This document shows, piece by piece, positions 16,059 to 25,019 of a DNA stretch of 64,000 nt (its first letter is position 1; each line of letters begins with the position of its first letter). This DNA comes from an uncultured Bacteroidales bacterium. GTDB taxonomy: Bacteria; Bacteroidota; Bacteroidia; Bacteroidales; F082. The position numbers and the translations under genes were made by a program. The stretch is from assembly GCA_947166105.1 (NCBI GenBank), contig CAMVCZ010000001.1:62001-126000 (forward strand). The letters run 5' to 3'. Below the pieces are notes generated by a model. The model did not search any database and was not told the DNA's origin. It was given only the letters and a program-made list of their open reading frames with translations.

Positions 16059-18944
16059 TTATTTTGTTACAACAACCTTTCGGATGGCGTTTTTCCCGTT
16101 GCCGTTGAAAACAAAGAGGTAAATTCCGCTCCGATAGTCATTTATGGTGTATGAATGTCGGCTGTTTGTGCTGCCAATCAGCTCGAATTGGTCAACCAAT
16201 TGGCCGGTCATGTCGTAAACTTTTGCGCCAATCTTGCTTTCTGTTTGGCTGAAAATGATGTCCATTTTGCCGTTGTTGGGGTTGGGAACAATGTCAATTT
16301 GCATCGGGGTTTCCTGTTCGTCGAGGCCGAAGAAAGTGCAAACGAGCCAGAATCTGCGCTCAATGCCAGTGCCGGGTTCGCAATGGCCGTAAACCGTGGC
16401 GTTCAGCCAAACGGTGTCTTCTACGCGGCTGTTCACTGAAACCGTGCAGAATCTGCCATTTTCCCCGTAAGGCTCGATCCTCCATGTGATGTCGCTCTCA
16501 AAACTCCACACTACCGAGTCCCATTCTGAGCCTTCGTTGTTGTCCCACAAGGTAAAATCATAAGTCTTGATTTCAAACTCGGTGGGCGAGATGACACTGT
16601 GCGGGGTTTCGTTGTTTGGGTCGGTGGATTGGATTTCAGACGGGTCGGGTGCAAGGGCCATGCTCAATTGCAGGTGGACTATGCTGTCGCAGCCAAAAAC
16701 GTTTTGCACTGTGTCGGTGTAGAAGCCGGGCATGTCGTAGTATTGGCCGTTCCAGAAGTAGGCATTGCAGCTTCCTGTGACGGTGTCGGTGCCGCCTTCA
16801 ACGGCTTCGTTCAGAATGATGTGCAGCTCCACGATGCTGTCGCAGCCCATCACCGAAGGGAAGATTTGCTCGTAGTCGCCGCTTTCAGTGTAGGTGACTC
16901 CGTTCCAAGTGAAGGATTCGGAACAACTGCTATGATTGACAGGGAAGGGACTGATGATTCGGTCGGTGACGATAAGCGTCAGGTCAACGATGCTGTCGCA
17001 ACCGCCCGAAATAGGTGTACTGATTTGCTCGGTGTAGGTGTCGGGATGGTCGACTAAGATGTTGAATCCGTGCTCGTTGTAAGTAATCGGCTCTCCCTGC
17101 CAGCAAAGGGTGTCGCTGTAGGCGGCATAATAGCCCGGCAATGCCGTGATTTGCACCAACAAACTGTCGGGGCAAAGCGGATGCTCCGGGTTGTCAATGG
17201 CTTTCCGCAGGATGGTGTCGTTGGTGACGACCACATTGAAGCCGTGTTCCGTGTAGGTTTCGCCTTTGCACAACTCGGCCTCGTCGTATTCGTAATGTAA
17301 GCGGGCATCGATGAAGTAGCTCGAAGTGTCGCTCGTGCTGAACATGCAGCCCCCGATTTCGTCCGTGGCGATGATGAGCGAGGCTTGGTAGAGCCTGTTG
17401 TCATTATAGGTGTGCGTAACGGGGTTTTGCGAGCTTGTGGTGCCGTCGCCGAAATCCCATCTGAGGTCGTAACTCGACAGGTTGACTTCCGCACTGAAAG
17501 TGATAGTTTCCGCAGCGCAATGACTGATGCTGTCACCATTATTGACCAACAGGTCGTTGAGGTGTACTTTCATGGTCAGGTCGGAGGTCTTCGAGCCTAC
17601 CAAATAGGCATAGCCTTTGGCGATGCCGAAGCCATAAACGTGGGCGTTGAAACCGTGGGCGCATTGCAGCCTATGTACACCGTGCGATATGTTTTTGCGG
17701 GCAAAGACAAATTCGTTGGTGCCTTCCACGGGAGAGAAGCTGTTGGCAGGCAGGAGGTTACCGTCGAGGTAGACAGTTCCGGCATCTTCCGTGTTGACGA
17801 TGATGTTGACATGATGGGTGTCGATGTCGATGTAGGTGTTGTTGAAAGTGGAGAAAGTGATGTCGTCGATGCGCTGCTCGATGGGGGCGATCCACACTAC
17901 AGAGGGGTCGCCAATGCTGTTGCCGCCTTGTGAAATTTGGTAGAGATAAACGGCTGCGCGGCCTGTGCTTTCGATGAAACAGGACGGGACGCTTCGCATC
18001 TCGAAAATGAACGACTCGCCATTGTCGAGCGTGGCGATAGGCTCGCCGTTTCTGAGGATTTCGTTGTTGTCGGCTGCAGAAACGATTTTCACATAGTCTG
18101 ACTCGCGTTCAAGCGAACCGGTCACCACGAAGCGTTTGCCCCAAGCCTGTATGGGCATGGCTTGCTCAAAGATGTGGTCATAACTGCTACTGGTGCGGGG
18201 TATGGCGGTAAGCGTGTTGCCATTGAATACGGCGATGCGCTTGCAGTCGCGTGCGGTGACCCGTGTCCCACTGAGGTCGCGCTCATTGCTGTCCTTGTTG
18301 GAACGCACCTGATACACTTGCCCTTTGTTCAGGTTGATGGTGAATTCGCGACCTGCTTGCCTGCCGCCGTAGGTTTTCACGCTTGGGGTGATGTCGATGG
18401 TAGTGCCGTCTTCGGTGGCAACGATGAGGAACGCACTTGTCTGGTTCTCTTTCACATAAGGCAACGATGATGGGTTGTTCGACTGGTCGTAGGTTTGCAC
18501 GATGTAGTCGTCGGCCAAGCTTTGTGTGGGCAGCACGTATGAGGCATCAAACGAGAGGTGTGCAATGTTGGTGCAAAACACGGAGATGGTGTCGCTGCTG
18601 GTGATTTTCAGGCCTCGGTTCAGTACTTGCTCGGAAGAGCCGTCCACATAGGCGACATCATCAGGGATTTGTACCGTGGTGATGCTATTGGCTTGAACAG
18701 TGAAGTCGGTGCTCCAGCCTAATTGTGGGTTGGCGATGGTTCCCGAACATTCGCGCTTGCCACTGATGAGCACTTGGGTGAGTACCCAATTGCCTTCGGG
18801 TGCTGCGGAATGGTACTTGTGGCCATTCGACATGAAGGAGACCCAAAACTCGGTGCCTTGCGTCGATGCGTCTTGGGCAAGTCCGATTGGATTGACGGCG
18901 AAAAAGGCTGCAAGCAGCACTACTATGATTCTAAAGGTTTTCAT
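16059..18944 (-). CDS. A1: IgGFc-binding-domain T9SS cargo protein
   Basis: 961 residues with a signal peptide ending at LAQ (about residue 24). Residues about 90-375 match the IgGFc-binding N-terminal family (SFDASYVLP, DDYIVQTYDQS, ATEDGTTIDITPS, SGTRVTARDCKRIAVFNG, AMPIQAWGKRFVVTGS, VWIAPIEQRIDDITFSTF). A PKD domain (WDFGDGTTSSQNPVTHTY) follows near 495, then three cysteine-containing repeats ending in CDSIVDLTL, CDSIVELHI and CDSIVHLQL. A module of about 100 residues (777-875) is shared with the three upstream proteins. A type A sorting domain (IVPNPNNGKMDII, GIYLFVF) ends the protein. The family name comes from a human mucus protein; IgG binding should not be assumed. It is probably surface-exposed and adhesive. 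Confidence 0.85.
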   Translation of the reverse strand: MKTFRIIVVLLAAFFAVNPIGLAQDASTQGTEFWVSFMSNGHKYHSAAPEGNWVLTQVLISGKRECSGTIANPQLGWSTDFTVQANSITTVQIPDDVAYVDGSSEQVLNRGLKITSSDTISVFCTNIAHLSFDASYVLPTQSLADDYIVQTYDQSNNPSSLPYVKENQTSAFLIVATEDGTTIDITPSVKTYGGRQAGREFTINLNKGQVYQVRSNKDSNERDLSGTRVTARDCKRIAVFNGNTLTAIPRTSSSYDHIFEQAMPIQAWGKRFVVTGSLERESDYVKIVSAADNNEILRNGEPIATLDNGESFIFEMRSVPSCFIESTGRAAVYLYQISQGGNSIGDPSVVWIAPIEQRIDDITFSTFNNTYIDIDTHHVNIIVNTEDAGTVYLDGNLLPANSFSPVEGTNEFVFARKNISHGVHRLQCAHGFNAHVYGFGIAKGYAYLVGSKTSDLTMKVHLNDLLVNNGDSISHCAAETITFSAEVNLSSYDLRWDFGDGTTSSQNPVTHTYNDNRLYQASLIIATDEIGGCMFSTSDTSSYFIDARLHYEYDEAELCKGETYTEHGFNVVVTNDTILRKAIDNPEHPLCPDSLLVQITALPGYYAAYSDTLCWQGEPITYNEHGFNILVDHPDTYTEQISTPISGGCDSIVDLTLIVTDRIISPFPVNHSSCSESFTWNGVTYTESGDYEQIFPSVMGCDSIVELHIILNEAVEGGTDTVTGSCNAYFWNGQYYDMPGFYTDTVQNVFGCDSIVHLQLSMALAPDPSEIQSTDPNNETPHSVISPTEFEIKTYDFTLWDNNEGSEWDSVVWSFESDITWRIEPYGENGRFCTVSVNSRVEDTVWLNATVYGHCEPGTGIERRFWLVCTFFGLDEQETPMQIDIVPNPNNGKMDIIFSQTESKIGAKVYDMTGQLVDQFELIGSTNSRHSYTINDYRSGIYLFVFNGNGKNAIRKVVVTK

Positions 18945-19011
18945 GGCGTTGAGTTTTGAATTATGCCGCTAAAATACAACTTTTTTCCAAATCAACGCAA
19001 TTTTTTCCATT

Positions 19012-21882
19012 TTAATTGAAAATTACGACTTTTTTGGTCAAGATGCCTTCCTTGCTTGTCACCACAAAGAAATAGACGCCATTGGCCTTCGATTTCATGT
19101 CATAATGATAGGTGCTGGAGTCGTTGTAGTTAGTAGTTTGGAAATCGTCTATTATCATGCCGCGCATGTCATACACCTTCACGCCAATCTTGCCTGTCAG
19201 GTGCTGGAAGTTGAGCGTCATTTGGCCGTTGTTGGGGTTGGGCAATACGCTGAAACTACTCAAAGTGGACTCGTCAAGGCCGTGGAAAGAGCAAACGAAC
19301 CAATAACGGCTCGCAATGCCTTGCGGGGCGCACCTGTTGTAGGCCTTGGCATTGAGCCAAACGGTGTCGTCGACATGTTCCATGACATAAAGCGTGCAGT
19401 TCTGGCCTTTCGGTTGCGTAGTGGTGTCGGGTTCAAGTAGCCATTGCAGCCCGGGATTCTCAAACTCCCAAGTGATGGAGTCCCAATAGCAGTTGGGATT
19501 GGTGTCCCAGAGATGGAACCTATACGTGTTGATTTGGAATTCGGTGGCCGTCACCACCCAGTGGGGAGCTGTGTTGTCCGGGTCCATTGGATAGATGGGC
19601 GTGGGTGCGGGCGTGTAGTTGAATTGCACGTGCATCTTCACAACACTGTCGCAGCCCATGTGGTTTTTGTACGTCCTTTCATAATCGCCGGAAAGGTCGT
19701 ATGTCAGGCCATCATGGTCGGTTGCTATGATTTCGTGACCTTGGGGATCCCAAAAGTATTCGTCGCAACTTTCCTCGATGGGAACGGTAAACTCGTAAGC
19801 ATCGAGCGGGTTTACGGTGAGGTTGAGCCTCAAAAGGCTGTCGCAGCCATGTTGGGTCTGCAAGTGGTGGGTATAAACGCCCGAAGTGTTGAGTACTTGG
19901 CCGAAGAAGTTGTAGGTTTCGTTAGCGCAAATGGATTCATAGAGGTCTTGCTCTTCCTTGGGGTAAACGGTTACGGTCACGTTGACGATTTGCGTGGCGA
20001 TGCCGTCGCTGATGGTGCAGGAGAACTCAGTCTGTCCAAGGGGAGGTGTGGCAATGGGGTGCTGCACACTCGCATTGCTGAGCAGGTTGGCTGGCGTCCA
20101 ATTGTAAGTATAGTTGCCCGTGCCGTTGATGGGGTAGGCGTGGAGGGTGGTCGTGCCATCCTCGCAGATTTCGCCGGGTTCGGCGATGGCCGTTGCCGTC
20201 ATGTCGGAGCCTTCCATGTTCACCACAATTTGTTCGGTGCTGGTGCAGCCTCCGTCAACACTCGTTACGGTGACGGTGTACACTTGCGACGAGGTGAGGG
20301 GCACGGTTTGGGTGGTTTGGCTGTTGGGGTTGGTCACCATGTTGGCAGGTTCCCAATGGTAAGTATAGTTCCCTGCTGGTGTCGCATTGGCGGTGAGGGT
20401 TGCGGTGCCGCCGAAGATGACTTGGGTGGGGTTAGACGTAACGGTGATGGTCGGGATGGTATAGACGGTCACTGTCAGAGTGATTTCATCTACGCACCGG
20501 CGACCCGTCTGTACGGTATGTGTCACATTGTAGGTGCCCGGAGCGGCGTAAGTGTGTGTCGGGTTTTGGGTGTTGTCGGTGGTGCCGTCGCCAAAATCCC
20601 ATTCATAACTCGTGATTTCATGCCCCAAGGGGTTGGTGGTGGCTGTGCTGGTGAATTGGGTGGGCGTGCCTTCGCAAACGGCGGTGAACTCGAAGTCGGC
20701 GACAGGCATGGCATAGATGACGACCTCGGTCGAGCCGGTGGTGGTTTGTCCATCAACGGTTGTCACACAGGTATAGGTGCCGGCCATTTCCATAGTGCAG
20801 TTCGGTAAGGTGGGGCTTTGCGAAGTGGAGGTGAAATTGTTCGGGCCGGTCCAACTGTAAGTGGCGCCAGCTTGCGTGGTGACGGAGAGATGAATGGTTT
20901 CGCCGACGCAATAAGGGCCGTCGTTGGTGGCAATGCCGGGCAGGATGCCGCAGTCGGTGGTGCCGGGGCCTGAGCCTTCGGTCTTGGTGAACGAAATGAC
21001 ACAAGGCTCACGCGAGTAGTTGGTAATCATCAGGATGTAATATTCTCCTGTTTCGGGGGTGTGCTCAGTGATGGTGCCGTGGCTCTGGTTATGCACATGC
21101 TGGCCTTCGGAATAGCCCAGAAAGATGTCTTCGGAATAGGAAGACGAATAGTTGCAGTCGATGATTTTGTCTGTCGTCAGTTGGGCAACGCAAGGGTCGG
21201 TCGGATGCTCGAAAGGTCCCCACATGCAGAAGTCGATGTCTCTTTCTACGTTGGTCCACGGGTCGTGGCCTTCCATGTGGATAATGAACTGTCCGCCCGT
21301 GTTGATTCTCATGTGATACCACGAGGGATTGTAGGATGAGCCAATGCAACCGTCGTCGAAAACGCCGGGTGCCTCAAGTTGGTCGGCGGTTTGGCTGGTG
21401 TTGGCCGCGTTGAAGGTGATGACATCTGAAGTGCAGAAAGGGTCGGAATCAACGCAATGGTTGTTTTCGGTCATGGCACGGTTGAGTGCCAAATCCATGG
21501 TGATTGAGGTGAAAAACATGGCCGGAACGCGCTCTTTCCATTGGGGAACGAGCCTGTCGAGGTCCACTTTGTCAATCATGCGGAAGTTGGTGGCGGCGTT
21601 GTTGTAGAACGACTCGAAAGCCTCAAAGAAATTGCCGTCGAAGTGGCCTTCGCTCGGATTGACGATGAATTGGCCGTACTCGTCCTCCGCAAGCAGCGAG
21701 AACCTGTCGTCAAGCCCGATGTTGTAAAGCAGATACAAACGGAGGTCGGGGTTGCCGATTTCAAAAAAGTTGAGCATGATGCCGTCGTCGGCATATTGCC
21801 TGTAGGGTTGTTGCGCGAATGGCTTGAAAGGTAAAAGAAGGAGCAACAGTACTACTAACGTAAGTTTGAATTTGTTGTTCAT
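19012..21882 (-). CDS. B1: PKD/Ig-repeat T9SS cargo protein
   Basis: 956 residues from the ATG at 21882 (MNNKFKLTL..); an upstream in-frame ATG at 21939 lacks a proper signal-peptide context. The signal peptide ends KPFAQ. The N-terminal region (about 25-290) has DPFCTSDVITF, a WYHMRINTGGQF strand and DIDFCMWGPFEHPTDPC, a pattern I associate with many Bacteroidota surface proteins. Next come an Ig-like domain (YSWTGPNNF), a PKD domain (YEWDFGDGTTDNTQNPTHTY), more Ig-like repeats, two CDS[LV] repeats, the shared module at about 764-870 and a type A sorting domain (VLPNPNNGQMTLNF). Its paralogue B2 is upstream, with A2 between them. The role is likely structural or adhesive. Confidence 0.8.
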   Translation of the reverse strand: MNNKFKLTLVVLLLLLLPFKPFAQQPYRQYADDGIMLNFFEIGNPDLRLYLLYNIGLDDRFSLLAEDEYGQFIVNPSEGHFDGNFFEAFESFYNNAATNFRMIDKVDLDRLVPQWKERVPAMFFTSITMDLALNRAMTENNHCVDSDPFCTSDVITFNAANTSQTADQLEAPGVFDDGCIGSSYNPSWYHMRINTGGQFIIHMEGHDPWTNVERDIDFCMWGPFEHPTDPCVAQLTTDKIIDCNYSSSYSEDIFLGYSEGQHVHNQSHGTITEHTPETGEYYILMITNYSREPCVISFTKTEGSGPGTTDCGILPGIATNDGPYCVGETIHLSVTTQAGATYSWTGPNNFTSTSQSPTLPNCTMEMAGTYTCVTTVDGQTTTGSTEVVIYAMPVADFEFTAVCEGTPTQFTSTATTNPLGHEITSYEWDFGDGTTDNTQNPTHTYAAPGTYNVTHTVQTGRRCVDEITLTVTVYTIPTITVTSNPTQVIFGGTATLTANATPAGNYTYHWEPANMVTNPNSQTTQTVPLTSSQVYTVTVTSVDGGCTSTEQIVVNMEGSDMTATAIAEPGEICEDGTTTLHAYPINGTGNYTYNWTPANLLSNASVQHPIATPPLGQTEFSCTISDGIATQIVNVTVTVYPKEEQDLYESICANETYNFFGQVLNTSGVYTHHLQTQHGCDSLLRLNLTVNPLDAYEFTVPIEESCDEYFWDPQGHEIIATDHDGLTYDLSGDYERTYKNHMGCDSVVKMHVQFNYTPAPTPIYPMDPDNTAPHWVVTATEFQINTYRFHLWDTNPNCYWDSITWEFENPGLQWLLEPDTTTQPKGQNCTLYVMEHVDDTVWLNAKAYNRCAPQGIASRYWFVCSFHGLDESTLSSFSVLPNPNNGQMTLNFQHLTGKIGVKVYDMRGMIIDDFQTTNYNDSSTYHYDMKSKANGVYFFVVTSKEGILTKKVVIFN

Positions 21883-21935
21883 GGATATTGAGTATTGATA
21901 TGTTAGACTTCGAAAATTGTTTTTGATGATTATTA

Positions 21936-24900
21936 TCATTGGATGACGACTTTTCGCGCCACAGTGCCTTCCTTGCCCGTCGCGACAAAGAAATAAATGC
22001 CTTTTGCGCTTGGTTTCATGTCGTATGGGTAGGTTGCTGAATCCAATGTGTTGGGAATCTGTAGGTTGTCGATAATTACACCTCTCATGTCATAAACTTT
22101 GAGGTCGATGTTGCCGGTCAGGTGGCCGAAATTGAGGGCCATTTGGCCGTTGTTGGGGTTGGGGACGACATGGAAACTAATGGACTCTGAACCTGTCGAG
22201 CCGTATTCCTCCACATCATAGAAAGAGCAAACAAACCAATAACGGCGATAGATGCCATAGGGGTTGCACTTGTTGAAGACCGTGGCGCGAAGCCAAACGG
22301 TATCATTCACATGCTCAATGACATACATCTTGCAATTCTTTCCTTCTGGGAGGGTGGTGGAGTCGGGCACCAACAGCCAGTTCAATTCGGGATTCTCAAA
22401 CTCCCAACGGATGGAGTCCCAGTGACATTCGATGTTGTTGTCCCACAATTGGAAATCATACGAGTTGATTTGGAACTCGGTGGCGGTCACCACCCAATGG
22501 GGGGCGGTATTTTCGGGACTCAGAGGGAAAATCTCGGTGGGGTCGGGGGTGTATTCAATGTTGAGGTTGAGATGGACGATGCTGTCGCAGCCCAAATAAG
22601 AGGTCAGTGTTTTGTCAAAAACTCCTGAATTGGTGTACAGTGAGTCAATCCAATAATAGGAATTACATTCATTGATTTCGGTGGTCGCGCCTTCCACCGT
22701 GCCCGAAAGGAGCAGGTTGCAGTCGACGATGCTGTCGCAACCGTCGTGGGAGGGAAACACTTGGCGATAAACGCCGCTGCTGTTGTATTCCTGTCCGTTC
22801 CAAACGAAAGTGCCACAAGTGATGGTGTCGAAAGTGGTATGTTGGGGATGTCCCATCGTCAAGTGCAGCGTGACAATGCTGTCGCAGCCGCCCGACGAGG
22901 TGTAGTATTGCTCATAGTCGCCATCGGCAGTATAGGTTTGGCCGCCCCAAACGTATGAGGAGCCACACTCGTGGTGGTCGAATTCGGTGGTAATCTGATC
23001 GGCAACGTTGAGGTGCAGGCTGATGATGCTGTCGCAGCCTAAAGCAGTTTGCAATTCAAGCTGGCGGTCGTATTCGCCCGGATGGTCGTACTCGAAACTG
23101 AAGCCGTACCCGTCATAGATACCGGGCTGGCCTTGCCAGCAACGGCTGTCGTTGATGGGAATGTGGTATTGTGGGCGAGCGGTGATGTAAACCAAGAGGC
23201 TGTCCTTACATTCAGGGTGTACAGGATTGTTTTGCAATCGGGCCAAGATGGTGTCGTTGTTGATTAGGACGTTGGTGAAGCCATAGCCTGAATAAAAATC
23301 GCCTGAGCAAAGTTCGTCGCTTTCAGTGACGTATTGCTGGCTGACATCGATGAAAAACTTGGTCGTGTCGCTGTCCGAACCTGTGCAGCCGCCCGCTTCG
23401 GTGGTGACGAGCAAAGTGGCTGGAAAGACGCGCCTCTCGTGGTAGACGTGGGTTGTGGGATTGTCGGTGCTGGTTGTGCCGTCACCGAAATCCCATGTCA
23501 ATTCATATTGCTGCAGGTTGACATCGGCTGAGAAAGTGATGGGTTCCTCTACGCAGTATTGGAACGACTCGTGTGGCTGGACAACTAGGTCGTTGACGGT
23601 GAGGCTGGTGCTAAGATTGGTGGCCTTCGAACCGACCATGTAGGCATAGCCTCTCGATTGGCCGAAACCATAGACATGCGCATTGAATCCATTTTCGCAA
23701 ACCAAATGATGAACGCCATGCTCGATGTTCCATCGCATGAAGCGGTAGTCATCGTTGCCGTTGACTGTTTCAAACTCCAAGGGGGACAGCAATTGGCCGT
23801 CGAAGTAGACATGTCCAATGTCGTCCTTGTGGACGATGACGTTCACACTGTGTACACTGATGTTGACATTGTCGTGATTGTAGTTGAATGTGGAGAAGGT
23901 GATTTCGTCGATGCGTTGCTCCAACGGCGCAATCCATACCATGGAAGGCGCACCGTTGCCTTCGCTGTTCGAGCTTGTGTTGTAAAGAAACACGGCGCAA
24001 CTGTTGGTGGCTTCCAAATAGCAGGATTTTTCGGTGCCGAGCATCCTGAATGTGTAGGATTGGTTGGCGTTCAGGTTGCAGAGTTGCTCGCCATTCTTTA
24101 ATATGGTGTTGTTGTCGGTTGCGGAGGTGATTTTGACATAATCATCATTGCGGTTCAACGACGAGGTGACGATGAACCGCTTTCCCCACGAATGAACGGG
24201 CATGGCTTGCTCGAAAACGCAGTCGGCATCGCTGTAGGCACTGGTGGGCACCAAGGTGAGGTTGTTCCCGTTGAACACCGCGATTTTCTTGCAGTCTCTC
24301 GCCGTGACGCGCGAGCCGCTCAGGTCGCGGCTGCCTCCCCAAAACTCGTTGTGCGAGCGCACTTGGTAGGTTTGCCCACGATCCAAGTTGACGCTGAAGG
24401 TTACTCCGGCAGGCGAACTGCGCAAAGTCTCCACCGAGGGCGTGATGTCGACGGTGGTGTTGTCTTCGGTGGCAACAATCAGGAACGCGCTGGTGTAATA
24501 GTCGTCACTGCCTCCTGTCCCGTCCGATTGGTCGTAGGTTTGGATGATGTAGTCGTCGGCCAACCCCTGCACGGGCATGACGTATGAAGCGTCAAACGAA
24601 TAGGTCGCGATGTTGGAGCAATACACGGAGATGGTGTCGGTGGAGGTGATGAGGAGGCCTTTGTCCTTGACGCGCTCGTGCTCGTCCAATTCCATGTAGG
24701 CTTGCGTTTCGTCGATGTTTTCAAATAGGTAGGTGCTGTTGGCCTCGATGTCAACGGTTTGCTGCCAACCCGTCCGAGGGTTCTGAATAGTGCAACTACA
24801 GGCATCTTTCGCGCTGATAAGCAATTGGATACGAAGCCATGTCCCGTAATTGGGGTGGTCTTTGAATCCATTGCCCATGAACGACACCCAAAACTCCTTG

Positions 24901-24989
24901 CCTTGCGTCGAAATGTCTTGTGTGAAGGCAGTTGTAGGGGCGAGCGCATAGAGCAAAACCAACAATATGAGTGTCTTGAGCTTGTTCAT
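21936..24989 (-). CDS. A2: IgGFc-binding-domain T9SS cargo protein
   Basis: 1017 residues, a paralogue of A1. The signal peptide ends TTAFTQ and is followed by DISTQGKEFWVSFMGNGFK, almost the same as in A1. The IgGFc-binding region covers about 90-385, PKD is near 500 (WDFGDGTTSTDNPTTHVY), and the repeats include CDSIISLHL, CDSIVTLHL, CDSIVDCNL and CDSIVHLNL, one more than in A1. The shared module is at about 828-926 and a type A sorting domain ends the protein (VVPNPNNGQMALNF). It begins 30 bases after B2 and is followed 53 bases later by B1, so the genes are likely read as one mRNA. Confidence 0.85.
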   Translation of the reverse strand: MNKLKTLILLVLLYALAPTTAFTQDISTQGKEFWVSFMGNGFKDHPNYGTWLRIQLLISAKDACSCTIQNPRTGWQQTVDIEANSTYLFENIDETQAYMELDEHERVKDKGLLITSTDTISVYCSNIATYSFDASYVMPVQGLADDYIIQTYDQSDGTGGSDDYYTSAFLIVATEDNTTVDITPSVETLRSSPAGVTFSVNLDRGQTYQVRSHNEFWGGSRDLSGSRVTARDCKKIAVFNGNNLTLVPTSAYSDADCVFEQAMPVHSWGKRFIVTSSLNRNDDYVKITSATDNNTILKNGEQLCNLNANQSYTFRMLGTEKSCYLEATNSCAVFLYNTSSNSEGNGAPSMVWIAPLEQRIDEITFSTFNYNHDNVNISVHSVNVIVHKDDIGHVYFDGQLLSPLEFETVNGNDDYRFMRWNIEHGVHHLVCENGFNAHVYGFGQSRGYAYMVGSKATNLSTSLTVNDLVVQPHESFQYCVEEPITFSADVNLQQYELTWDFGDGTTSTDNPTTHVYHERRVFPATLLVTTEAGGCTGSDSDTTKFFIDVSQQYVTESDELCSGDFYSGYGFTNVLINNDTILARLQNNPVHPECKDSLLVYITARPQYHIPINDSRCWQGQPGIYDGYGFSFEYDHPGEYDRQLELQTALGCDSIISLHLNVADQITTEFDHHECGSSYVWGGQTYTADGDYEQYYTSSGGCDSIVTLHLTMGHPQHTTFDTITCGTFVWNGQEYNSSGVYRQVFPSHDGCDSIVDCNLLLSGTVEGATTEINECNSYYWIDSLYTNSGVFDKTLTSYLGCDSIVHLNLNIEYTPDPTEIFPLSPENTAPHWVVTATEFQINSYDFQLWDNNIECHWDSIRWEFENPELNWLLVPDSTTLPEGKNCKMYVIEHVNDTVWLRATVFNKCNPYGIYRRYWFVCSFYDVEEYGSTGSESISFHVVPNPNNGQMALNFGHLTGNIDLKVYDMRGVIIDNLQIPNTLDSATYPYDMKPSAKGIYFFVATGKEGTVARKVVIQ

Positions 24990-25019
24990 TGGTGTTCGGA
25001 GTTTGTACCGTCAAAAATA

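Noticed and set aside
16059-18944. A literal IgG-binding function for the A proteins.
   Set aside because: The family name comes from a human mucus protein; nothing in the sequence shows antibody binding.
19444-20808. 454-residue open frame on the plus strand in the B1 gene.
   Set aside because: It is antisense to a secreted repeat protein; its apparent valine/glycine richness is a mirror of that gene's codon use.
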